From: Hygrophila difformis | Lineage: Eukaryota; Streptophyta; Magnoliopsida; Lamiales; Acanthaceae | NCBI GenBank assembly: GCA_030278955.1 | Contig: JAOANR010000006.1 | Coordinates: 10,253,915 to 10,317,914, forward strand | Reading direction: 5' to 3' | Length of the DNA: 64,000 nt | Part shown: piece after piece, positions 54,863 through 64,000 of the stretch | Numbering within the stretch: position 1 is the stretch's first letter | How the letters are laid out: every line of letters begins with the position of its first letter | Translations under genes and position numbers: made by a program | Notes under the pieces: model-generated | What the model saw: the letters and a program-made list of their open reading frames with translations, nothing else | Database searches by the model: none | Told to the model about the DNA's origin: nothing

Positions 54863-55141
54863 TGTTATAATTTATTGTCGACAATTTTGAAGTGATTTAT
54901 TGTTGAGAATTTATTTCGTATCGTGGACAATGCAACAGTATACTAAATAACTAGAAATTGACGATCTTTAATTACTGGCACCCCTAAGATTGTAGTTAAA
55001 ATAGTGTTAATTTGGATTGATGAGTTTAGACTTGGAAGAGAAATTAAGGGAATGATTTGAAATCATTCGTCTTAGGAGGAATTTAAAATCCACTTATATT
55101 TAAAATTTAGAGAGATTGTGATGTTCAACCGTTCAAGTTTC
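54863..55141. other. Intergenic spacer / upstream of the Ulp1-like gene
   Basis: AT-rich, no gene. Confidence 0.4.
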
Positions 55142-55149
55142 TATAAATA
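55142..55149 (+). promoter_or_regulatory. TATA box candidate of the Ulp1-like gene
   Basis: TATAAATA (in CTATAAATAGGGTTGC) about 520 bp before the first good ATG, at the head of the transcribed-looking region. Confidence 0.45.
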
Positions 55150-55660
55150 GGGTTGCATGTTGGATCCTACATTTGAAAGAAAAAAATTCGGAAATCTAGG
55201 GCCCAAGCCCTATTGAAAAATGTTTAAAACTGTTTAGGCCCTATAGCACATTTATTTACTCTTTACGCCCTATTTTACATTTTGACTCATTAAAATTACC
55301 CCACACAACTTCACTAATCCTCACTTACTCATAATCCTCCTAATTCAAATGTTAAGAAGAAAAAGAGAGGAGAGGTGAAAGCGGGAGACAACGAACAAAG
55401 AAACCGAGAGGAAAGGGAGAGCAAGAATCGAAATTTCAACCGCAAAAACCGAGACAGAAACCGAGGGAAGAGAAGAAGCGAAAACGCATCCTAGCAAGAA
55501 GAGTGTAAGGATTCCTTATAATCCAACAGAACGCAACCTAGAGCAATGTAAGCGAAAATGGCCCTAATTCCATAGAAACGGGGATTTGCAAGCTTTTGGA
55601 GGAAGTTGTGGACCAAACCCTTGTGGAGGAGAAGAGGTATTGGCACGTAATCCCGCAATT

Positions 55661-58600
55661 AATGGCACCCAAGAGCAAGAGAAAGCCCGAGCATTCCCAA
55701 GTGGCCGAGTCGGGTAAATTCAAAATTTGATTTATTTTCTGCTTTTGTTGTTTCGTGCGTTTGAATAGGTTAAGGAATGTGTTAAATTAGATTATGTGGA
55801 AGTGTGATGTAATTGTTGGAATTGGTTGTGCTTTTTTCGTCAATATAGTGTTATTTGTAGAAGTTTTGTTGGGTTGGGTAAGCTTGTGATGAAAGTTTGT
55901 GTAGTTGATCATAAAGTGTTCGATGAAATGTTCGAATGAATCCTATGGTGTTATGTAGGGGGTAGAATGCTATGTTAGGAAGAGGATGTTAACCGTGGAT
56001 GGTAAATGATTACTTTGAACCGTTTTTTATAGGTGCCACGAAGGAGAGTAAAATGCAGGCACCCCGGTGCTCTGCAAATATCTACGCGAGATTGTGGACG
56101 AGGTGGAGGTCCGATGGTCTCAAACACAAAGAGAAGCCATAGAGGCCACAGGGTTTGGCATTTGATCAAAGTGAGCAAGGACAATGCCTATCAAGCTAGG
56201 TTGCTAGCGGTGCTGGAAACATTCGAACCAGCGACAAGTAGATTCGTAGTGGGCAACGACATTAGTTTGGCGTTTAAGGCGAAGGAGTTGTCATGCGTTC
56301 TTGGGTTTAAGCACGTAGGACATTACATAGAAAAGAGGTTGGAGGATATCCCTATGATATCGAAGAAGTTCTTCGGGGAAGGTGTGCGGAGGTCAAGAGA
56401 AACGAAATGGCAAATGTTCTACGTGACTGTGCGGGAGTAGGGGAGGGGGGTAGAGCCATGTAGTTCTGGGGAGTACGCAAGCATATATGTATTGCTTGTG
56501 TTTAACTGCCTTCTATTTCCCAACACCGGGTACACGACGCCCAAGTACCTATGGCATTACGCGGATGATAGCACGAAGGTGGGGGAGTATGCCTGGGGAC
56601 CGTTAGTGTACTCGTATCTGTTGGAGTCTATGAAATGCTTTGTGGAAGGAAAATCTTCGTACGTGAACGGATGCACAGTAGGGTTAATGGTAAGTATTAT
56701 TTTTCACATTGAATAGTGGTTATTCTTTATTATGGGATGTGGAACTAACCTAGATTTTTTGGTGATCCTATTTAACTATAGGCATGGTTCTATGAGAGAA
56801 TACCAAAGTATGGCAAGCCACTCCATATTTTGAGATTTCGAGGATTACAAGATGGGCGGACAGATCCGGCAAGATTGAAAGTTGCAGGCAAGAATTGAGG
56901 GAGGTGGTAAGGGACGATATAGCGAGGTTCGTCGCTGTTGGCGGAGAAAAGATATTGTTTGTTCCGGCAAGGGTGATATCATCGGTATATGATCTATCTT
57001 TACTATTTTATTATTCTTGTTAAGGTTATTATTTTCCAAAAATGTACTTCATACATGTAGGAATCGGAGGGAGATTTAGATGAGAGTAATGACGAGGAGG
57101 ATGAGGTTCAAGATGTTGTGGAAATGAGGCAGAAGTTGGAGAGAGGGGCCCGAATGGATTGCAAATGATTATGCATACGGACGTGGATGTGGGGATTGAT
57201 TTAGACAAGAGTAAGGTGGTTGGGGATTTGCCGGTTGGAGAGTTGAGTGAAGGGTTGAATAAGGGGGAAGGAATGTGGAAGCGAAGAATGAAGGGTTGGA
57301 GGAGAAAAAAGGGATGAGGAGAATGTAAGGTTGGAGGGGAATAAAGAGTTGGAGGATAACACATGTTGGAGGAGAATCAAGGCACGACTAAGGGGGAAGT
57401 TAATGTGGACGATGAGGGATGCATTGTTGATGGAGAAAGAAGCGGATGCAAAACAGGGCGATGATGTCAAAAGACCGGGAAAGAAATCGCCCTCCTCATT
57501 GATCAAGAACGTGCAAAGCAGGAAAGATAGGAAGAGAAAGAAGATCCGAATTTCACTGACCCGAGGCCGGTGAGAAAGAGAAAGCCAGCGGGGGCAGCTG
57601 AACAAACGGTAAGTCAGTATACTGTTACTAAATATTTGCAACACACATCCTCGGGTATAATGTTATTTAAGTTCAATTAAATATCTTAAATTTAGTTGTA
57701 ATTAAGCAATGTTGAATTGTACAGATTGTTGTTGATGAGTTGGACATAGATGAGTTGGACTTAGTGCGGATCGGTGAAGATGCCTTCGCCGAGGCGTATA
57801 AAGGGAGAAGGGATTGGAGCGGGCGAGAGAATGTGGATGATGCGACGAGGGCGTTGCTTGATCGTTTCATCGATGGGAGTTTAAAAGGTAATTGTAAAAT
57901 ATAAAATGTTAACATTTTATTGGTCCAAGCAATGTGGCTCTGACATTGTATATTTTAATGGAATTTGTAGGAGTCCTATATGGGAGGGGGAAGAATCTGC
58001 AGTGTATAGAGACCATTTGCTACACCTGATAACAAATGAACCTTTAGAGGGGACCGTCATCGATTCATATTTGGAAATAATTGCATCAAATGACTACCAA
58101 AAGCGACAAGGTTTCCCATGCCGTGCGGTCTTCCTTAGCACGCTGACAGCGGTTAGTAGGTTGAAAAAAAAAATTTTAGAAAATATATGACAATACATTT
58201 GATTCATTGATGTGCTCACCCTTTTTGTTGCAGAATAACATTAGAGCATACAATGCGTGAGTTTTATCCACGGGGCAAGATTAAGTGGGAAAATAATGAT
58301 TGCGAAAATGTTTTAAATAAAATGAGCGATTTTGTGCGAAACAGGTTCGTAAAATAGAGCGTAGCAAAGGGTTCAAGTCAAGTGAGGTACGTCGTATGCC
58401 CGGTAAATGATACTGAGCTCTTTCACTGGTATACGGTGATTATCGACTTAGAAGAGGGCGTGGTGTATGGCATGAACTCTATGAAGCCCGATGCACGTCT
58501 GAAGACACGCCGAGAAAAGCTTGTAAGTGTTATTCTATAAAAAGTTAAAATTAGTGCATCGTCATTGGCCAATTTATGTGGTGTTATATTCTACATGTGA

Positions 58601-58901
58601 TCGACCAAGTCATTTGTATGTGTTTTTTGGGGAAATTTGATAGGTAAATTTTTGGACGGCATGTTGCGAGAGTTGGGGGATAAAAATGACTGGCACGTAT
58701 AAAGAATTGGATTGTAGGAACAAGGGATGGGGTCAATGGATTGTGGTGTGTATGTATGTTAGTGGAGCGAATGCTATGCTCGGAGCGACCCAATATTTTG
58801 GCATGAATCGAAAAACCATTGATATACAGGGCATTCAGAGCCCATATTGCTTATACAATTCTAACCGATGGAAGAGTTTGGTTCTAGACTCAATTCGTTG
58901 A
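55661..58901 (+). pseudogene. Decayed transposon gene: DUF1985/mobile-like plus Ulp1-like C48 region
   Basis: Multi-exon, plus strand. Exons seen by GT-AG: 55661-55713, 56033-56689, 56782 onward, linker exons to about 57600, about 57724-57886, 57971-58150, 58234-58523, 58645-58901. The first part (FEPATSRFVVGNDISLAFKA, LGFKHVGHYIE, TTPKYLWHYADDSTKV) resembles plant DUF1985 or mobile domains. The middle is a Lys/Glu-rich linker. The last part resembles a Ulp1 SUMO protease of transposons (VIDSYLEIIASNDY; HWYTVIIDLEEGVVYGMNSM). The His is present, but the expected Asp is Asn (NSM), and where DCG should hold the catalytic Cys the frame reads GQW, so it looks inactive. In-frame TAG stops at 56438-56440 and 58355-58357 confirm decay. 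Such genes ride on Mutator-like and CACTA elements. Confidence 0.6.
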
Positions 58902-59133
58902 TGTGTTTTGGATGTTGTATAGGTTACTATTTTTGGCAAGGTGTTGTTGGGTTGAATTGTGTAGGTTGATGTGGAGATTATGAACTAAGGTATTGGGGTT
59001 GTGAATGTTCCCATTGGTGAATGTAATAGGAACTGGTATGTGTATTTGGCTTTGTGAACTGTGTAACTGGAATGTTTGCAATTATTTAGATGTTGAATTG
59101 TCATTTGCATATTCAATAGTGTATGAGTTATGT

Positions 59134-59560
59134 GACAGGCCTTACCAGTAATTTATAAGGTGGTAAAGTGACGTTGCATCTTTTGGTAAATTGTAAAGGT
59201 TAAGACCGCAAGCCTCGTATGGCAATCTGGTAAGAAAACATAAAATTGCATAGGGACGGTTGTACCGGACGGTCACGAAAACCATTACATCACCGTGATG
59301 TTCCAACCTTTTACAAGGACGGTAAGTTGGACGGCAATTAAGCCGTCCTTGTGACCGTCTATTCAGCACAAGCCTCATATCCACCGTCCCTAGGACGGTT
59401 TAAGGTGAACCGTCCCAACTTACCAGGACCGTCCAGTGTCAAGTAGGATGTTTGCACGGTGAGTCGGACGGTCCAGGTGCCGTCCAACGACCGTCTATTT
59501 GTCCCTGCATCATTCAGAGTGGTACGCACGGAGTAAGGATGGTTCACCAGACACGTCCCC
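59134..59560. repeat. ACCGTCC/GGACGGT cluster, left outer
   Basis: About a dozen exact or one-off copies of GGACGGT or ACCGTCC in both orientations, some as near palindromes (ACCGTCCCTAGGACGGT). Such subterminal motif clusters bind transposases in CACTA-type elements. A similar cluster lies at 63570-63900. Confidence 0.7.
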
Positions 59561-59569
59561 ATGAATATA

Positions 59570-60880
59570 CAACTGGTAAGCGAAGGTGCAATATTTGGTA
59601 AGTCAAACATGAACGAGTTGGTAAATACGAACCTACAACTTGGTAAAAGTTATTTGAAACATTGGTAATTATATAAGAGAAAAACTGGTAATTATACAAA
59701 AGGAAAAATTGGTAAGTTGAACATGATGGAGTTAGTAACTACGAACCTATAACGTGGTAAACTTATTTGAAAAACTTGGTAATTATATAAAAGCAAAATA
59801 ATTGGCGAGGTGTAAAGTTGCATCCCTTGGTAAGCCAATTGCCAAAATATGGTAAGTCAAACATGAACGATTTGGTAAATACGAACCTACAACTTGGTTA
59901 AAAGTTATTTGAAAACATTGGTAATTATATAAGAGAAAAACTGGTAATATACAAAAGGAAAAATTGGTAAGTTGAACATGATGGAGTTAGTAACTACGAA
60001 CCTATAACGTGGTAAACTTATTTGAAAAACTGGTAATATATAAAAGCAAAATAATTGGCGAGGTGTAAAGTTGCATCCCTCATTCCCTTGGTAAGCCAAT
60101 TGCCAAAATATGGTAAGTCAAACATGAACGAGTTGGTAACTACGAACCTACAACTTGGTAAAGTTATTTGAAAACATTGGTAATTATATAAGAGAAAAAC
60201 TGGTAATTATACAAAAGGAAAAATTGGTAAGTTGAACATGATGGAGTTAGTAACTACGAACCTATAACGTGGTAAACTTATTTGAAAAAACTGGTAATTA
60301 TATAAGAGCAAAAAATTGGCAAGGTGTAATGTTGCATCCTTGGTAAGCCAATTGCCAAAACTTGGTAAGTCGATCATGAATGAGTTGGTAAATAAGAACC
60401 TATATCTTGGTAAAGGTTATTTGGAAAAACTGGGAATTATATAAAAGAAAAACTGGTAATTATACAATAGGACAAATTGGTAAGTTGAACATGATGGAGT
60501 TAGTAACTACGAACCTATAACGTGGTAAACTTATTTGAAAAAACTGGTAATTATATAAGAGCAAAAAAATTGGCAAGGTGTAATGTTGCATCCCTTGGTA
60601 AGCCAATTGCCAAACTTGGTAAGTCGATCATGAACGAGTTGGTAAATAAGAACCTATATCTTGGTAAAGGTTATTTGGAAAAACTGGGAATTATATAAAG
60701 AAAAAATTGGCAACCATGTAATGTTGCAACCCTTGGTAATCCATTGGCCAAAATTTGGTAATTTGAACATGTAGAATATAGTAACTACGAACCTATAAAC
60801 GTGGTAAACTTATTTGAAAAAACTGGTAATTATATAAGAGCAAAAAAATTGGCAAGGTGTAATGTTGCATCCCTTGGTAA
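59570..60880 (+). repeat. GGTAA-rich tandem array, period about 255 bp
   Basis: The unit beginning GGTAAGTTGAACATGATGG occurs at 59711, 59966, 60226 and 60479 (255, 260 and 253 apart). Each unit carries TTGGTAA/CTGGTAA about every 20-40 bases, always in the same orientation. A shared anchor GGTAAGCCAATTGCCAAA occurs near 59831, 60091, 60341 and 60598. Confidence 0.9.
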
Positions 60881-60889
60881 GCCAATTTG

Positions 60890-61030
60890 CCTGGACGGTC
60901 CTGGTAACAGAAGGACGGTCCTCATGAACGTCCCAGTGCCGTGCAAATAGGTCTGTGTTGGTCTGTGTTTATGTGACGGTCCTTGGACGCTTATCTTCCA
61001 CCGTCCTTTGTACCGTCCCTTACCATATGT
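60890..61030. repeat. ACCGTCC/GGACGGT cluster, left inner
   Basis: Several GGACGGTCC and ACCGTCC copies next to the central ORF remnant, the inner edge of the left arm. Confidence 0.7.
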
Positions 61031-61264
61031 TACATTCATCTTGATATTTTACCATTATTTGTCAATCATATTACCACATGCACGCCCAATACATACCAGA
61101 TAACAACATTTTTTTTATACAATCGATGAAATCATCATTAAAATACTAGAGTTCTTGGATTAAAGGCAAGTTCTACAGCACAAGTTCATCCATTAAACAT
61201 AACACAACACTACTATCATGCGTACTAAAAGTTGATAAAACCACAATGTGCAATTTCATTAGAA

Positions 61265-61990
61265 ACACAATGACGAGCTACTCGGGAGGCCGGAAGCGGG
61301 GAAGATCAGAGCTTCCCGGGTCCAGTCGCCACATGGAACGCCCAATGTGCATGATATCTTCTTCAACTTTATTCATTCGGCCATCCAAACTTGCATGCAT
61401 CTCATTGAAGCGGGTTGTCGAAGTGACCCTGCATGTGCTCAAACCTCCCATCAATGTGAACACGGAGGTCATCAAAACATCCGACGAATCTCTGAATAAT
61501 CCATCCCTGGTTGATGCATTTGCGGCAGGGGTAGTGCGGGAGGGTCTGCGTCCATGTCTTCTTGCTGTCGGGCTTCTTGATGCGCATCCGGTGGTGGAGG
61601 TGGTGGTGGCGACCGTACCCGGGGGACATTGAGAATCAAGCCCCCGTCGTGCTCCTCATTTATTGTAGCCGGAATAGCTCTCCCACTCTGAATCAAAGCG
61701 CGTCGTTCGGTCACTGCGACTAAGAGACCCACGAAGTGCACCGATGAACATAAATGGAACAGAAAAAATTAAAACAAGAACCTCTTCCCCCACGTATACC
61801 GAACCCGTTACTCTTCGAAAGTGTTTAAGAATTTTGTGAACCCTAAATCGCGTCGATTTGCATAAAAATTCTAGTGTAATAGATGCGGATGGATGTATCT
61901 TACCCGAAACTCCAACTCGTTGGTAGTAGACTTCCGGGAGAACTCGACGAGAAGTTACGGATGTGGAGAAGTTATTGTGGAGAGGTGGTT
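61265..61990 (-). pseudogene. Minus-strand ORF remnant at the centre of the mirrored block
   Basis: Two frames that abut by a TGATG overlap (61472-61475). The first, 61741-61472, has LLVAVTERRALIQSGRAIP, a Pro run and acidic residues. The second, 61475-61278, reads as a helix-forming stretch with FNEMHASLDGRMNKVEEDIMHIG (possible coiled coil). An upstream short exon with a donor near 61907 is possible. I do not recognise the family. It may be the C-terminal scrap of the transposon protein seen at 55.7-58.9 kb or of a separate element. Confidence 0.4.
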
Positions 61991-62029
61991 CTGTCTGAGA
62001 AGTTATGAAACATTAAAAGGCTTAACTGA

Positions 62030-62090
62030 CACCTGGGGACGGTCCTAGGACGGTATAAAACTGACCGTCCCTTATATACTCGTTTACCAA
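62030..62090. repeat. ACCGTCC/GGACGGT cluster, right inner
   Basis: GGACGGTCCTAGGACGG followed by GACCGTCCC, mirroring the inner-left cluster. Confidence 0.65.
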
Positions 62091-62341
62091 TAAGACAATA
62101 CAATTTACCAATTTAACTTCTCAAAGTTACCATATTTACTATACACATATTACCATTAAAGAAAAAGATTAACATTAATAATAATTAACCCATTAAAGAT
62201 AATTAAATATTTGAAAAATAAACTATATATATTTAATTTAATATATTCACTTTCACATTCATGGAATTTCTTGGTAAGTTAAAGAAACAAGCTTGGTAAG
62301 TTCCATATGTATGAACTTGGTAATGTCGAAAGCCAAATTAT

Positions 62342-62360
62342 CACTGGAATAGATAGGACG
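62342..62360 (+). repeat. CACTG-starting 19-mer, copy 1
   Basis: CACTGGAATAGATAGGACG, followed at once by CCCTAAA units. The CACTG start is a common variant of CACTA element tips. An identical copy is at 63698. Confidence 0.65.
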
Positions 62361-62388
62361 AACCCTAAACCCTAAACCCTAAACCCTC
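62361..62388. repeat. Interstitial telomere-like tract
   Basis: About four units of CCCTAAA in the plant telomere sequence. Too short for a telomere and embedded in repeats. Confidence 0.9.
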
Positions 62389-63569
62389 AAAGGACTGTCC
62401 TATGGACGGTATATTATAACCGTCCCTGTACCGTCATCGACTCCCATACCACTTCCATTTATTATTTACCAACACGATTCCTTACGCCTTACCAATCCTG
62501 TCAAAACCTTTACAGTCTTTACTTGTTGATGGTTACCAAGATTTAATAGTTTAGTTACCACGTTAAGAAATTATTAACTTTTGCATTCATTTAACCAATC
62601 TAATTCATTTAACCCGTCAATGTGAACCCTATCTTGTTCTTTGGGAGTTGATCAAGTAATTAATTAAAGTTCTTTGGACGAACCATATGAATACCTAATT
62701 GCTTGACGTGGAACATCGCTACGCCCGTTTATTATTATTGTCTTAATGAATGTAACCTCACGTCCGGCAAGATGGATTGGATGAAGAAACGAACACCTTA
62801 AGTACAAACGCGAAACGCTACAACGAGTACATAATCATTACGTGCACAATTATAAGGACTTAGGAGAGTAAGACTATTCCATGTGATGAAGTTACACAAT
62901 CATAATACCAAATGTAGATGCTTATTTCAAGTATATACACACAATTAGTACATATATGCTAATGTTTTAACTAATTAAGATAATAGGAAAGAATGGTAAA
63001 ATTCACTTAATCGTAACAATTATATTAAATTTCCACCCTAAACCCTCGACTGGATAAAATTACCACACTTTTGGTATGACTTTTACCAATTTTGTCATAA
63101 AAGATTTACCAGGTTTCTTATACATGCATTACCAAACTTGTGCTACGTGGTTTACCAAGTATTTGTATGGCACTCCCCAACATATTCATATCATGGTTTA
63201 CCAAGTTTTTGTCTGTCTCTTACGATATCCTCATATGGTTTACCGAGTATTTTCTCATGTCACTTACCAATATAGGGTTACAAATTTACCAAGTTTTTTA
63301 TGTCACCAACATAATGTGTACCCAAACTTCTGTAATTGGGGTCAGCTCATCCGATCCACCAAAATATATATAAGCATGAAGTTTACACGTGCAGCATACT
63401 GTGCTTTACCATGTTTTTGAATATGAGCTTTACCAATTTAGTATTGTTTATATTACCAAGTTCATCAGTAAGAGTTTACCAAGTTCTGTAGTTTGTACAT
63501 ACCAGTGGGATTTACCAAATACCTGTAGTAAATTTTACCACTATTTATTTATGTGCTTTACCAAAAAAT

Positions 63570-63900
63570 AGGACGGACACCTTGGAGCCGTCCCTCCGAT
63601 AGTCCGTCCCACCACACTCTGTTTTCTGTAAAACGAGGACGGTTAATGGGACGGAACGTCCGCATTCGCCCAGGACCGTCCATTATCTTATGTGTTGCAC
63701 TGGAATAGATAGGACGGTTAGTCTAGACGGTCACTCTATACCGTCCTTTGACCATCACGTACCCCCTGATGTCCTCCCTTTTAAAATGGACGGTGGACGG
63801 ACGGTCTGCTTCAACCGTCCCATTACCGTCGTAATAACAGAACTAGGCAAGCATATGTAGGACTGTCCTTTCGTCACCGTTCGATGACCGTCCATGCTTC
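63570..63900. repeat. ACCGTCC/GGACGGT cluster, right outer
   Basis: Roughly a dozen copies in both orientations, with the second 19-mer tip (CACTGGAATAGATAGGACG at 63698-63716) in the middle. Confidence 0.7.
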
Positions 63901-64000
63901 AGTTTTATTTTTTTTACCAGTTCTTTTATTTAGGATTACCAAATTGTGTAGTTCTTGTTACCAACTGTCTTTCAAATTGGTTACCAACTCCCTTCAAATA
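63901..64000 (-). repeat. Start of another TTACC array, cut by the window edge
   Basis: Repeated TTACCA(G/A) up to the last base, so the block continues beyond the window. Confidence 0.65.

Larger units (their letters stand above)
62260..63560 (-). repeat. TTACC-rich array, inverse of the left array
   Basis: TTACCAA/TTACCAT/TTACCAG occur again and again but, unlike the left arm, in the complementary orientation. Spacing is irregular with no clear unit. Together with 59570-60880 this makes a mirror image around 61.0-62.0 kb. Confidence 0.75.

Noticed and set aside
62361..62388. Chromosome end
   Set aside because: Only about four telomere units, with more than 1.6 kb of further sequence beyond. 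It is interstitial.

Overview
This is nuclear DNA of a flowering plant, almost certainly a eudicot. Genes are split by short GT-AG introns, intergenic DNA is AT-rich, and Stowaway-like and hAT-like MITEs, a Tat-type Ty3/gypsy retrotransposon, a Helitron, a LINE remnant and SINEs are interleaved. An asterid such as a member of the Lamiales is a guess from general feel, not something the sequence proves. There is no bacterial, organellar or viral gene content.

Layout. (1) 1-4.6 kb: intergenic DNA with MITEs, a 0.9-kb inverted repeat made of two head-to-head MITE copies plus a third copy, and a tRNA-derived SINE with a 15-bp target duplication. (2) 4.65-38.7 kb: four tandem same-strand paralogues of the nitrate/peptide transporter family (NRT1/PTR, NPF), closest by my reading to subfamily NPF3. 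All have four exons with identical splice phases and predicted lengths of 618, 592, 589 and 610 aa. The second and third are pushed apart by a young 12.6-kb Tat-lineage retrotransposon (663/659-bp LTRs, TSD AGAAT), which itself landed inside an older MITE. It carries gag, protease, RT, two RNase H domains and integrase on the plus strand. On the minus strand, before its 3' LTR, lies a large intron-containing gene resembling the plant mobile domain. (3) 40.6-41.3 kb: a single-exon DEDDy 3'-5' exonuclease (Werner-exonuclease-like), minus strand, with a dimeric hAT MITE 57 bp upstream of its start codon. (4) 42.2-43.6 kb: a 5'-truncated LINE (zinc-binding RT tail plus RNase H). (5) 45.2-45.9 kb: an intronless VQ-motif protein. 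(6) 45.97-53.41 kb: a Helitron-like element with a classic 3' hairpin and CTAG end, filled with two families of AT-rich tandem repeats instead of a Rep/helicase gene. (7) 53.9-64 kb: another MITE-type element, then a decayed multi-exon gene with a DUF1985/plant-mobile-like N-terminal part and a Ulp1-like C-terminal part. After it comes a striking mirror-symmetric block in which GGTAA-rich arrays (left) face TTACC-rich arrays (right), edged by clusters of the palindrome-forming motif ACCGTCC/GGACGGT, around a small minus-strand ORF remnant. This block runs off the right edge of the window.

The host genes that look intact are the four transporters, the exonuclease and the VQ protein. Most of the rest is mobile DNA. 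The least explained structures are the mirrored GGTAA/ACCGTCC block and the satellite-filled Helitron. All boundaries were read by eye from splice consensus and repeats, and family names rest on motif recognition without a database search.
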